Source of the DNA: Marivirga harenae
GTDB lineage: Bacteria > Bacteroidota > Bacteroidia > Cytophagales > Cyclobacteriaceae
DNA: 64,000 bases
Reading direction: 5' to 3'
Assembly (NCBI RefSeq): GCF_030534335.1
Contig: NZ_CP130565.1
Location: forward strand, 69,501 to 133,500
The notes under the pieces were generated by a model, which was given only the letters and a program-made list of their open reading frames with translations, had not been told where the DNA came from and did not search any database. Numbering within the stretch: position 1 is the first letter of the stretch; every line of letters begins with the position of its first letter. A program made the position numbers and the translations under genes. Of the stretch, positions 35,809 to 45,668 are shown in pieces.

Positions 35809-37332
35809 ATGAACATAATATTAGGGATGATACCTGTAGCGACTGCAACGGTCATTTTATTGTCAGTATATGCAATTGCAGTTATATACCTTGTTTTCAA
35901 AGGTTTTAAGCAGACGCAAAATATGAATGACTATGCCGTTGGAAGCATTTCATTCTCACCTGCTTTTGTGGGATTATCTTTGGCTGCCTCCATGACTAGC
36001 GCTGCCACTTTCATTATCAATCCTGGATTAATTGGTACTTATGGAATCAGCGCATTTATTTCGTATGGTTTGGCATTGCCTATAGCCGCTGTTTTTTCTC
36101 TTATTTTATTAACCAAGGGATTTAGGAAGTTTGGAAGCAAAGTGGCTGCATTAACTATGGCTCAATGGATGGGAAATCGCTACAACAGCAAAGGCTTCGC
36201 GTTATTTTTTGCCTTTCTCTCTCTCCTACTCATTACATTCATAGTATTGATTTGTGTAGGAATAAGTCAAGTATTGTCAAAAGCTTTGGACGTAGATGCT
36301 GTTTGGGTACTGATTGGAGTTGTAGTTTTTATTTTTGGTTATATGATGTTTGGTGGAGCTAATTCTATGGTTTACACCAATGCCATTCAAGCCATTTCAA
36401 TGCTAGTTGTAGCCATTATTTTAATAGGTTCGGGTTATGAATATTTGGAAGAGGGCGTAAATGGATTTATGGATAAATTAAATGCTATTAATCCTATACT
36501 TACCAAGCCTCTTAATCCGGAAAGCCCTATTTTCAGGGATTATTTTGAGATTATTTTTTGTCAGATGGTGGTGGGCATTGCCATCGTTTGCCAGCCTCAC
36601 ATTTTGACTAAGTCATTGCTGTTGAAAAAAGAAAGTGATGTTAATCGGTATTTAGTAGTTGGTTCAATAGTGCAAATTTTATTTTTCCTTGTGGTGATTG
36701 CAGGATTATATGCGAGAATAGAATTTCCTACTATGATGGCTGATGGCAGTCCAATTGCACCTGACGGACTGATTTCGACCTACGTAGTCAGTAAATTCCC
36801 TGTTTACATAAGTATCGTCATCATATTCGGACTAATATCAGCGGGGATGTCCACTTTGGAAAGTTTAATCCAGAGTTTAAGTACTACAATCACTTCTGAT
36901 ATTTTAATGAAAATTAGTCCGCAACACATAAGAAAGAGACTCTCACAACCGAAAACGGGCATGTTAGTGAATAAATTAGTCATCATTCTTTTGGCTGTGG
37001 TTTCCTTTATTTTTTCATATCAGCAATTGATTAATCCTAATATGAGCGTGGCCATATTTGCTCAAAATGGCGTTTACGCTTACTTCTCCTGCGCTTTCAT
37101 ACCCGTTCTATTTGGAATGTTTTTGCAAAGGACTAATCCAAAAGCTGTATATATTGCTGCTTTCACCGCCTTAGTGGTATATTTTAGCATCTATTACGGT
37201 GGGTTAACCTCTTATATGAAAGCAGAGGTCAAAAATCCAGCTATAGCTTCTGCTTTAGCAATTATAAGTTCAACCGCTATCGGACTAATTTTTTATAATG
37301 TACTACCTAAACAAGAAAAGTATGAAATGTGA
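35809..37332 (+). CDS. Sodium:solute symporter (SSS family)
   Basis: About 507 residues and thirteen helices. LAASMTSAATFIINPGLIGTYG is the SSS Na+ site region and ATYGISAF-like motifs follow. The frame is open from 35731 but that would overlap the KAS III gene by 50 bases; ATG at 35809 (MNIILGM) directly precedes the first helix. GTG at 35803 is an alternative. Likely imports a small carboxylate or other organic acid with Na+. By context the cargo is then activated by the following CoA ligase. Confidence 0.9.
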   Translation: MNIILGMIPVATATVILLSVYAIAVIYLVFKGFKQTQNMNDYAVGSISFSPAFVGLSLAASMTSAATFIINPGLIGTYGISAFISYGLALPIAAVFSLILLTKGFRKFGSKVAALTMAQWMGNRYNSKGFALFFAFLSLLLITFIVLICVGISQVLSKALDVDAVWVLIGVVVFIFGYMMFGGANSMVYTNAIQAISMLVVAIILIGSGYEYLEEGVNGFMDKLNAINPILTKPLNPESPIFRDYFEIIFCQMVVGIAIVCQPHILTKSLLLKKESDVNRYLVVGSIVQILFFLVVIAGLYARIEFPTMMADGSPIAPDGLISTYVVSKFPVYISIVIIFGLISAGMSTLESLIQSLSTTITSDILMKISPQHIRKRLSQPKTGMLVNKLVIILLAVVSFIFSYQQLINPNMSVAIFAQNGVYAYFSCAFIPVLFGMFLQRTNPKAVYIAAFTALVVYFSIYYGGLTSYMKAEVKNPAIASALAIISSTAIGLIFYNVLPKQEKYEM

Positions 37333-38806
37333 TTGGTTTGAAAAATGGAGTACTTACAGCCCAACAAAATTAGCTATAAAAAATATTGACACAGGCTCAG
37401 GCTATGATTATAAATCTCTGAATCATGCAGCAAATGCAATTTCCAAAATATTTGAAACGGACTATAATTTGACCAAGGGCGACCGATTATTGATTCTAGC
37501 AGATTTTGATGCCGAATATGTTGCATTGTTAGGTGTAGCTCAAAAAATGGGTGTTATCTTTGTCCCTATCAACTACAGACTGAGTGCCAGCGAGATATCT
37601 TTTCTGGTGCAAAATTCAGACCCAAGCCTAATAATTGTTGCAGATGAATACAGAAGCTTATTAAGTGAAATCTCAGCATTAGCACATGGAAATGTTATAG
37701 CTTTTGCTGAATATAAAAAGTGGCTAATAACTGCATCAAAGGAGCAAAAAGCTGAGTATAGCTCAAAACCCCTAGAGGAATCTCATCCTGCCTTTATCCT
37801 TTACACTTCAGGAACAACCGGACAACCAAAAGGGGCAATTTATACACATGGAATGATGTTATGGAATAGCATTAATACTGCTATCAGACTAAAAATTCAT
37901 TCAGATGATATCTACTTGAATGTAATGCCGCCCTTTCATACTGGAGGCTGGAATGTTTTAACTGCTCCAATTTTGCATTTTGGCGGCACTTTAATTATGA
38001 TGCCAAAATTTGATTCAGAGAAAGTGTTAAAATCATTAGAGGAGGAGAAAATCAGCATCAGTATGTTGGTACCGACCATGGTTAGAATGCTTAGCGAGAG
38101 TGATACTTTCAAAAAGACTGATTTCAGGCAATTACGCTATATGATAGTTGGTGGCGAAGCACTACCAATCCCCTTAATTGAGCAATGGAATGAACAAGGG
38201 GTACCAATTCGACAAGGCTATGGCTTAACAGAATGTGGGCCGAATATTACTTCTTTAGAAGCGGAAGACGCTATTCGAAAAAGAGGATCTATTGGATTTC
38301 CAAATTTCTATGTAGACACTAAATTGATGGATGAAAATGGAGTAGAAGCAGGGCCAACTGAAAAAGGTGAGCTGTGGATTAAAGGCCCTATTGTAACACC
38401 AGGTTATTGGAAAAACCAAAAAGAAACCGAAAAAGCTATTGTCGATGGCTGGTTTAAAACAGGAGATATTCTAAAAAAAGATGAAGATGGCTATTTGTAC
38501 GTAGTAGACAGAATCAAAAACATGTACATCTCTGGAGGTGAAAATGTATATCCTGCAGAGGTTGAAAAATGCATGTTAAAACATCCTGAAATTAAAGAAG
38601 TATGCGTCATTGGTATTCCGCATGAAAAATGGGGAGAAGTTGGGAAAGCCTTTGTCGTTTTCAAGAATGGGAGAAAGGAAGTTTCAGATATAACAGCTTT
38701 TTGCATTAAGCATTTAGCTAAATATAAAGTTCCCAAGCATTTTGAAGTAATGGAAGAATTGCCAAAAAATGATACAGGCAAGATTAATCGGAAATTGTTG
38801 GAGTAA
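37322..38806 (+). CDS. AMP-forming acyl-CoA synthetase
   Basis: About 494 residues. AMP-binding signature FILYTSGTTGQPKGAIY, GYGLTECGPN, the GWFKTGDI / DRIKNMYISGGENVYPAEVE hinge, and PKNDTGKINRKLL with the catalytic lysine. Adenylates a carboxylic acid and joins it to CoA. Start at ATG 37322, overlapping the symporter stop by 11 bases (ATGAAATGTGA), so translation is coupled. Earlier in-frame starts lie inside the symporter gene. Substrate unknown. Confidence 0.93.
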   Translation: MKCDWFEKWSTYSPTKLAIKNIDTGSGYDYKSLNHAANAISKIFETDYNLTKGDRLLILADFDAEYVALLGVAQKMGVIFVPINYRLSASEISFLVQNSDPSLIIVADEYRSLLSEISALAHGNVIAFAEYKKWLITASKEQKAEYSSKPLEESHPAFILYTSGTTGQPKGAIYTHGMMLWNSINTAIRLKIHSDDIYLNVMPPFHTGGWNVLTAPILHFGGTLIMMPKFDSEKVLKSLEEEKISISMLVPTMVRMLSESDTFKKTDFRQLRYMIVGGEALPIPLIEQWNEQGVPIRQGYGLTECGPNITSLEAEDAIRKRGSIGFPNFYVDTKLMDENGVEAGPTEKGELWIKGPIVTPGYWKNQKETEKAIVDGWFKTGDILKKDEDGYLYVVDRIKNMYISGGENVYPAEVEKCMLKHPEIKEVCVIGIPHEKWGEVGKAFVVFKNGRKEVSDITAFCIKHLAKYKVPKHFEVMEELPKNDTGKINRKLLE

Positions 38807-39169
38807 ACTCATTTATACTGAGGAACAGATGTGATTTCAGTAGAGCTAAAAATTAATTTACCTCAAAAGATACAAAAGAACATAATAGATTTTATATAGA
38901 TATAAAATTGAATAAGTCATATCACTATAATTCCCAAAACCCCAAGAATTCCTAACTGACACCTTACATAATTTATAAAATTTACTTTTACTGAGTAATT
39001 TGCTCATCTCAAAAATAACCTTAGTTATTTTCCTTAGTTTTCTTTTGTAACTTTTGTGGTGGGAACGGGCTGACTGTTGGTGAAGTATAATATATTTTTG
39101 ATTTAATACATAAATTAACTTAATTTTCGTGGCCGTAAGATTCAGGTTTCATATTAGTCCACTACCCTT
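38807..39169. other. 363-base gene-less stretch with an inverted repeat
   Basis: No coding frame of interest. It holds the inverted-repeat element at 38863-39057, and an AT-rich upstream region for the gene starting at 39170. Confidence 0.6.
38863..39057. repeat. Inverted-repeat element, AAAAGATACAAAAGAA type
   Basis: TCAAAAGATACAAAAGAA (38863-38880) is the near reverse complement of TTCTTTTGTAACTTTTGT (39040-39057), 16 of 18 bases. About 195 bases lie between the outer ends. It resembles the element at 58359-58507 in layout. Confidence 0.6.
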
Positions 39170-40567
39170 TTGAAAAAACAGAAACTTAAAAAATTCAATG
39201 AATACATTTTGGGTCTTTTACCCCATGAAACTACTTACCTATTAAATAAACAACAATTTGCAGACCCAGACAATCTCACCATCCTAAAGCAAACTCATGA
39301 GAAGGTTGCTGGCGTTACTCCACAACCTGATTTTTCCACTCATATTGATAAACGGAAATATTCCCGTATGATGCAGTGGATTAGCGAAAACCTGAATAAT
39401 GCAGATGTAGACAAAGAATTTGACCAACTGATCGAGCTAGAGAAGAAATTAATGAATGATGCCATCAGTACTGAGGATGAGCAGATTCTGTTAACCATAA
39501 TTAAGAATACGGATACCTCTCATTACTACTTCATGAAGCGCTTTGAGTTAGCAATGCATTTACTTAATTACCTATTGGTTCGAATGCGCCATAAAGAATA
39601 TAATGAAGCAGTGAATTTTGTCAATCGTTATAAAAACAATTACGACCAATGTCGACTGGTGTACGGTCGAATTCAAGAAGCAACTTTCGATATTACGAAT
39701 CAATACACTTTTAACGATAAAGAATCAAAGCAGTGGGAAAGTTGGCTTCTCACCATCTTCAGAGATCCCATGATGGATGGAATGAACCGCTATTACGCTT
39801 TGGTTCGGTTGATCTTTTTATACTACAACTACAATCAGCAAGAGAAAATGGAAAACCTGTTTGAGGAAGTAGAGCCTCTGCTGGAATCCGGAAATTTCTA
39901 TAGCAAACGAATTTTGATCAACTATTATGGAAATCGGCTACTATTCCATAGCAAAGCTAATCAGCTGGATTTAGCAGAAAAATACGGTTATCTATCGATT
40001 CGAGTTGAAAACAGTGATTTTTTGCACTATGTAAATAATCTCAATACCGTTTTATTAAAAAAAGGAAAAACACAAGAAGCCTTAAGTTTAATGAAAACTG
40101 CTTTCCCACAAGCAAAAAAAAGTGCCAATTTCCACCACCGTGTCAGCTTTGTAGCTTCTTACGTTCGTTGTCTTACCGATTCAGATGAATTAAACAAAGC
40201 CATAACCCATGCAGAAATATTTCTTTCCGCTTACAAAAAAGAACTTCTGGAACATAGATGGCATTTTTTCTTTACTGTTTACTTTAGGGCCTTGTTCTTA
40301 AAAGGTCATTACAGAAAAATATTACAACACATAAACAAGTACAAACTTCTAGAAAGAGAAGCTAAGTATCTCCAAAAAATTACGTCCGTTGCGACATTAG
40401 AATGGTATTACAATTCTGCATCTTACAAAAGTGAAAAAATAGAACTTGATGCCTTAAAAGAATTCTCAAAAAGTTTCTTAAAGTCCTACAACAAAATCAC
40501 TAACCGAAGCAAAGCAGTAAACGAATTGTTAAAAGACACCCAAAAAGTGATTCCCGAGATGTTCTAA
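39170..40567 (+). CDS. Hypothetical helical-repeat (TPR-like) protein
   Basis: A 465-residue soluble protein without signal peptide, entirely helical, with repeats such as YNEAVNFVNRYKNNYDQCRLVYGR and DLAEKYGYLSIRVENSDFLHYVNNLNTVLLKKGKTQEALSLMKTAF that fit TPR units. No enzyme motif. The only start before the first helix is TTG at 39170. Role unknown, perhaps a scaffold or regulator. Confidence 0.72.
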   Translation: MKKQKLKKFNEYILGLLPHETTYLLNKQQFADPDNLTILKQTHEKVAGVTPQPDFSTHIDKRKYSRMMQWISENLNNADVDKEFDQLIELEKKLMNDAISTEDEQILLTIIKNTDTSHYYFMKRFELAMHLLNYLLVRMRHKEYNEAVNFVNRYKNNYDQCRLVYGRIQEATFDITNQYTFNDKESKQWESWLLTIFRDPMMDGMNRYYALVRLIFLYYNYNQQEKMENLFEEVEPLLESGNFYSKRILINYYGNRLLFHSKANQLDLAEKYGYLSIRVENSDFLHYVNNLNTVLLKKGKTQEALSLMKTAFPQAKKSANFHHRVSFVASYVRCLTDSDELNKAITHAEIFLSAYKKELLEHRWHFFFTVYFRALFLKGHYRKILQHINKYKLLEREAKYLQKITSVATLEWYYNSASYKSEKIELDALKEFSKSFLKSYNKITNRSKAVNELLKDTQKVIPEMF

Positions 40568-40752
40568 AACACGAAAGTCGCACCCATTTAGAACTACTGA
40601 AACCAATCTATTTTATCTAAATTGATGCTTATTTACACTTCCCCCAGCAATAGTCAACCTCCATTTAATAATATTCTTCATTTGGTTTAAAATAAGCTTT
40701 CATAGATTAGCAAAAGCGATTTAAAGCAAAGTTAATTTTATACAAATGAAAA

Positions 40753-41724
40753 ATGAAAGTACATTATTCTTACAACAAAAAGAATTTCACTCTAAGTGTT
40801 ATTCTTCTAATAATCATAATCATGGGCTTGATCTCTAGCAATGCATATAGTCAAGCCCAATTTGAGGCCTTGGCATATCCTTACGAAATGAAAGTAGCAA
40901 AGCTTTCTGACAATAAGTCCATGGCATATGCTGACTTAGGGGAAGGCGAGCCTATCCTATTTATTCATGGTTTGGCCAGTTATGCCCCTGCTTGGAAATA
41001 CAATATCAAAGATCTGTCTAAATCCTATAGGTGTATTGTGGTGGATTTGATAGGCTACGGAAAGTCGTCAAAGGGAAAATACACTGCCGACATGAGTTTT
41101 CATGCCGAACATCTATTTGAATTAATGGAAAAGCTTAATATCTCTACGTATCATGTAGCGGGTCATTCGATGGGCGGGCAAATCGCATTAAAAATGGCTA
41201 TTGAGCAGCCTGAAAAGGTAAAGTCGCTAATGTTAATGGCTCCAGCTGGAATTGAAACCTTCACAGATCAGGAAAGGACTATTTTTAAGAACTCGACAAC
41301 TGTAGAAAATATTGCTAATGTTTCAGATGAGCAATATCGAATTAATCTTTCATTGAATTTCTACGAAATGGATGAAAAGGCTGAATTTATGTATGAAGAC
41401 AGGATGAAAATCAAATCCGATGAACAATTCATGGAGTACAGCTATGTGGTAGCTGAAGGCGTAATCGGTATGTTAAATGAACCTGTATTCGATCAATTGG
41501 GTAAAATTATTCAACCCACATTAATATGCTACGGAAAGGAAGACCGATTAATCCCAAATACCTACTTACATAAAAATTTAAATACTGAATTAATCGGAGA
41601 GATTGCTGCAAAGAAAATCCCTGATAGTCAATTGGAAATGATATCAAAAGCAGGTCATTTTGTTCATTTTGACCAAGCGGAACAAGTGAATCAGATCATG
41701 AAAAAATTTTTAGAAAACAATTAA
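40753..41724 (+). CDS. Exported alpha/beta hydrolase paired with a TonB receptor
   Basis: A 323-residue protein with a signal segment (about 10-34). The alpha/beta hydrolase core has ILFIHGLASYAPAW oxyanion region, GHSMGGQIALKMA (nucleophile Ser in GHSMGG, about 139), DRL acid and GHFVHF histidine. Ends 21 bases before a TonB-dependent receptor, so it probably cleaves an ester or other bond in the molecule the receptor imports or has imported. Substrate unknown. Confidence 0.9.
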   Translation: MKVHYSYNKKNFTLSVILLIIIIMGLISSNAYSQAQFEALAYPYEMKVAKLSDNKSMAYADLGEGEPILFIHGLASYAPAWKYNIKDLSKSYRCIVVDLIGYGKSSKGKYTADMSFHAEHLFELMEKLNISTYHVAGHSMGGQIALKMAIEQPEKVKSLMLMAPAGIETFTDQERTIFKNSTTVENIANVSDEQYRINLSLNFYEMDEKAEFMYEDRMKIKSDEQFMEYSYVVAEGVIGMLNEPVFDQLGKIIQPTLICYGKEDRLIPNTYLHKNLNTELIGEIAAKKIPDSQLEMISKAGHFVHFDQAEQVNQIMKKFLENN

Positions 41725-41745
41725 ACCACTAAATATACGACTACT

Positions 41746-44199
41746 ATGAAAACTATAATTACAATTTTTATGAGTGTTTGTCTTTTTTGGGCAAATACTT
41801 CATTCGCACAACAAACCATTACTGGTAAAGTAATGGATGGAGACACAAACGATCCTTTACCAGGCGTGAACGTGATGATAGAAGGGACTCAAGAAGGTGT
41901 TTCAACTAAAACAGATGGTACCTTCGAATTAAAAACTTCAAAAACTGATTTTACATTAGTTTTTAGTTTTATAGGCTTTGAAACACTTAGGAAGTCAGTA
42001 AGCGGATCTTCAAATGTAGGAACAATTACAATGACACCTTCACTGGTCTATTTATCAGAACAAGTAGTGGTTTCTGGAACAAGAAAAGCAGAGAAAATCA
42101 CAGAAACACCGGCAACCATACAGGTTATTGATTCAAGACAAATCAATGAATTACCTTCTTTCAATCCAGGAGAACTACTTGCAAGAGTAAAAGGAGTAGA
42201 ATTTGTTAGATCGGGTGTGATTGGTACGGGTGTCAACATCAGAGGATTTAACAGTAACTTTAATGCAAAAAACCTCCAAGTAAACGATGGTAGATTTGCC
42301 ACTTTAGTTGCGACCGGTTTACCATTCGGCCCTCTATCTACTAATATCAAAGAAGATGTTGACCGAGTTGAAGTTATTTTAGGACCAAATGCGGCTCTTT
42401 ATGGACCTAATGCCCACAACGGATTAGTAAATACAATAATGAAAGACCCAAGAACCTCGGAGGGAACAACAGTTGCCTTAGGAGCTGGTAATCAAAACAT
42501 GTTTACTGGTAGATTAAGACATGCGCAAAAGATCTCTGATAAGCTCGCATTCCGAGTTTCAGGAGAATATACTAGAGGTACCGAATTCGAATATGCTGAT
42601 TCTGTCTATATCACAAGAATTGACAATGAAGGTAATCCTTACAGAAGAGGATATGAGGAATTGGAACTTGATAGAGATTTCGAATTTTTAAGAGGTAATG
42701 CTTCAATGGTGTATGAAGTAGCCGATAATGCAGAGTTAGTGGCCACTTGGGGAGGAAGTAGCAGTACCTATCTTGCTCCGACTAATGTAGGTAGAAACCA
42801 AATCAAAGATTGGAGAATCAATCATTATACTTTAAAATTCATCTCTGATAAATGGTTTGCACAAGCTTATTTAACTACAAGTAAAACTGATTCTACTCAT
42901 TCACTAGATGATAGAACCAAAGCCTATTATGGAGCTATAGATGCTGGCGTTTCTGATGCAGAGGCTAGAGGACCTATGTCATATCAAACGGGAGCTTTGT
43001 TTATTGATGACTCAAGAAGATTCAATGCTGAAATTCAGCACAACAATAGCATAGGTGATTTGGATATTGTTGTAGGTTCTCAGTTTCAAAGAGACATGGC
43101 CAATAGCCATGGAACCTATTTATTGGACGAAGATGAAAATGATTTTATTACTATTAATCAAGTCGGTTTCTACACACAACTGGATTATAAACTTGGTAAT
43201 GGTTTTAAGTTAACCGGAGCAGCCAGAGGCGATTATCATCAAATTTATGAATTCAATTTTGTTCCAAAAGCAGGGCTTGTAAAATCATTTGACTTTGGTG
43301 CAGTACGATTAACCTATAGCAAGGGAATAGCCGCTCCTACCATCTTGAACATGTATGGTGATTTGTTTAGCGGTTTAATTTTAGGAAATGCAGAAGGATT
43401 TACCTTAGCTGATGGGAGCATGATTGAACCTCAGAGAGTAGAACAAATACAAACCATTGAATTGGGATATAAGGGTAAGCCTGCAAAAAAATTATTTGTA
43501 GATGCTAATGCGTACTACAATATGTCCAAAGATTTCCTAAGCCCTGTGACAGTTGTTGGTGTTACTACCCAAAGAGGTGATACGCCAATAGAAGAAGTGC
43601 AGTCTGGTTATGGCGCTTATGGTGGATTGGTTGCTACTTACATTAATTTTGGAGAAGTAGATACATATGGTTTTGATCTCGGCATAAACTATGCCCTAAC
43701 GAATACTTTAAGCTTGAATTTGAATTATTCATACTTCGACTATAGTGTTGATGAAAACAATATGGAAAATGATTTCAATAACGATGGCGTAGTGAATAAA
43801 CTAGATGTATTGGTCAACTCCCCAAATAATAGAGCAGGTTTTGGACTAACGTATTCAGGTAGCAAATTTTTTGGTACTGTTTTCACCCGCTGGGTGGAAG
43901 AATTTGACTATTTCTCTAGTTTCCAGATCGCAGCTAAAACTCAGGATCTAACCTATAGAGGTACTCCTATTGTTGAAGATGCTAGAAGTACAGATTCTTG
44001 GAATTATGGGCCACTGGGAGGATTTGTGAATGTTGATGTAAGTTTAGGTTATAGAATAAATGATAAATTCACTGTTTCAGGTCAAGTTACCAATCTATTT
44101 GATTCAGAAATCAGAGAATTCACAGCCTCCCCTTTCATAGGCAGATTATTCAATTTTGAATTTAAAATGAACTTGCCTCCGATCGGAAGTAAGAAGTAA
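41746..44199 (+). CDS. TonB-dependent outer-membrane receptor (CarboxypepD_reg N-domain)
   Basis: An 817-residue receptor: signal peptide (about 1-22), a CarboxypepD_reg-like domain (about 23-105, TGKVMDGDTNDPLPGVNVMIEGTQEG), a plug (LSEQVVVSGTRKAEKITETPATIQVIDSRQIN, RGFN, VEVILGPNAALYGPNAHNGLVN), and a 22-strand barrel ending LFNFEFKMNLPPIGSKK. No SusD gene is next to it. The ligand may be an iron chelate, vitamin or lipid-like compound. Its companion hydrolase at 40753 suggests that an ester-bearing ligand is processed. Confidence 0.93.
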   Translation: MKTIITIFMSVCLFWANTSFAQQTITGKVMDGDTNDPLPGVNVMIEGTQEGVSTKTDGTFELKTSKTDFTLVFSFIGFETLRKSVSGSSNVGTITMTPSLVYLSEQVVVSGTRKAEKITETPATIQVIDSRQINELPSFNPGELLARVKGVEFVRSGVIGTGVNIRGFNSNFNAKNLQVNDGRFATLVATGLPFGPLSTNIKEDVDRVEVILGPNAALYGPNAHNGLVNTIMKDPRTSEGTTVALGAGNQNMFTGRLRHAQKISDKLAFRVSGEYTRGTEFEYADSVYITRIDNEGNPYRRGYEELELDRDFEFLRGNASMVYEVADNAELVATWGGSSSTYLAPTNVGRNQIKDWRINHYTLKFISDKWFAQAYLTTSKTDSTHSLDDRTKAYYGAIDAGVSDAEARGPMSYQTGALFIDDSRRFNAEIQHNNSIGDLDIVVGSQFQRDMANSHGTYLLDEDENDFITINQVGFYTQLDYKLGNGFKLTGAARGDYHQIYEFNFVPKAGLVKSFDFGAVRLTYSKGIAAPTILNMYGDLFSGLILGNAEGFTLADGSMIEPQRVEQIQTIELGYKGKPAKKLFVDANAYYNMSKDFLSPVTVVGVTTQRGDTPIEEVQSGYGAYGGLVATYINFGEVDTYGFDLGINYALTNTLSLNLNYSYFDYSVDENNMENDFNNDGVVNKLDVLVNSPNNRAGFGLTYSGSKFFGTVFTRWVEEFDYFSSFQIAAKTQDLTYRGTPIVEDARSTDSWNYGPLGGFVNVDVSLGYRINDKFTVSGQVTNLFDSEIREFTASPFIGRLFNFEFKMNLPPIGSKK

Positions 44200-44230
44200 T
44201 ATTCAAAATCATTACAACCAACCTTCACTT

Positions 44231-44261
44231 AAAAGACTGCTAGTACTAGCAGTCTTTTTTT
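44231..44261 (+). terminator. Terminator after the TonB receptor
   Basis: AAAAGACTGCTAGT (44231-44244) pairs with ACTAGCAGTCTTTT (44245-44258), T-run follows. Symmetric enough to work leftward too, after the gene ending at 44322. Confidence 0.88.
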
Positions 44262-44321
44262 GTGCTGAAAAAAGCCCCTATATTGCTACAGCAGCTTCGG
44301 TCTTACTTCATTTAAAATATA

Positions 44322-45335
44322 TCAATTCAGCTCTCCTCTTAGATCATACGCCTTTCGCATCTTATTTACCATCGCACTGCTTTCCTCAAAATATAGAGAT
44401 TGTTGACCATCACTCATTGCTTTTTCCGGATCAGGATGTAATTCATATATTACGCCATCAGCCCCAGCCATGATTCCTGCTAAAGCTACCGGTTCAACAT
44501 ATTTTCTGATGCCTATTCCATGTGATGGATCAACCACTACTGGCAAATGCGATCGGTCCTTTAAGACAGGGATAGCATTGATATCTAAAGTATTTCTAGT
44601 CATATTTTCGAAAGTTCTTATACCTCTTTCACATAAAATTAAGTCTTCATTCCCTCCACTGAACACATACTCTGCTGAATACAACAGCTCCTCAATAGTA
44701 CCACTCACTCCCCGTTTTATCATTACAGGTTTGTCAACTTTTCCCAAAGCATCAAGTAAATTGTAGTTTTGTGTATTTCTTGCTCCTACTTGGAATATGT
44801 CAATAAAATCATACATCTCTTCCACCTGAGAAACTTGCATCACTTCTGTAATGATCTTGATGCCAGCCGCTTTGGCTTTTTCATGCCACATACGCAAGCC
44901 TTCCATCCCCAGGCCACGGAAAGAGTAAGGGGAACTTCTAGGCTTGTACACTCCTCCACGCATGATTTTAACATTATTTTCTACCAAATGAGCGATAACA
45001 GCATCTACTTGCTCTTCATTCTCAATACTGCATGGACCCGCCATAATATTGAAATGATGTTGGGAGATAATATCTCCATCTCTAAGCTTGATTTCAGCAG
45101 GATTGACCTTCCATTTTTTAGAAACCAGCTGATAACTATCGGAAACCACATGCACATCCTTGACACCTTCAATATGTCCGATTTCACGGATGTCAATATC
45201 ACCTTTTTCTAATGCAACCAGGTAAAATCCTTTTTGAGTTTGTACCTCACTCACCGATTTTGTGAATTTTCCCAAAGAAGCAATTAAGTCCTCTTTTTGA
45301 GTGTTGTTTATGTTTTTTTCTAATTGTAAAATCAT
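44322..45335 (-). CDS. aroF: DAHP synthase (3-deoxy-7-phosphoheptulonate synthase), type I-beta
   Basis: First enzyme of the shikimate pathway (phosphoenolpyruvate plus erythrose 4-phosphate). The 337-residue protein has a ferredoxin/ACT-like regulatory domain (about 1-75) and a catalytic barrel with FNIMAGPCSIENEEQ, GVYKPRSSPYSFRGLG, and VVVDPSHGIG. It is the last gene of the tryptophan unit, supplying precursor; the 333-base spacer before it holds GC-rich palindromes. Confidence 0.95.
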   Translation of the reverse strand: MILQLEKNINNTQKEDLIASLGKFTKSVSEVQTQKGFYLVALEKGDIDIREIGHIEGVKDVHVVSDSYQLVSKKWKVNPAEIKLRDGDIISQHHFNIMAGPCSIENEEQVDAVIAHLVENNVKIMRGGVYKPRSSPYSFRGLGMEGLRMWHEKAKAAGIKIITEVMQVSQVEEMYDFIDIFQVGARNTQNYNLLDALGKVDKPVMIKRGVSGTIEELLYSAEYVFSGGNEDLILCERGIRTFENMTRNTLDINAIPVLKDRSHLPVVVDPSHGIGIRKYVEPVALAGIMAGADGVIYELHPDPEKAMSDGQQSLYFEESSAMVNKMRKAYDLRGELN

Positions 45336-45668
45336 ATTTTTAGATATTTAGAACCTAGAGTCTAGATTCTGGAATCAAGACTTTTTGATCAACTCTATGT
45401 TTATTTTTTATATATTTCAAATAAGCTATTCTTAACTAACACGATTCAGTTTCTCCTAGCTGAATTATTCTAAGCACTGAACACCCCTATAATCCCCTCT
45501 AGGGGATAGCCTCCCGGAATCCCTCTACTGGTAAATGATAAATTGCATCTCTATTTTCTTTCCAACTAATTCAACTTTTTATGTCAGCATGACATGTTTT
45601 ATCAAAATTGAAAGCAGTAAAAATCCGTGCGTCTCCCCCCTTGAGGGGGGGCGAGGGGGGTGTTGCAA
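45336..45668. other. Spacer between trpA and aroF with repeats
   Basis: No gene. A TCTAGA-type repeat lies near 45345-45385 and two GC-rich palindromes at 45492-45507 and 45635-45650. Confidence 0.65.
45484..45662. repeat. GC-rich REP-like palindromes in the trpA-aroF spacer
   Basis: ATCCCC-TCTA-GGGGAT (45492-45507) and CCCCCC-TTGA-GGGGGG (45635-45650), each followed by further C- or G-runs. They stand out in an AT-rich region and could affect read-through to aroF. Confidence 0.6.
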
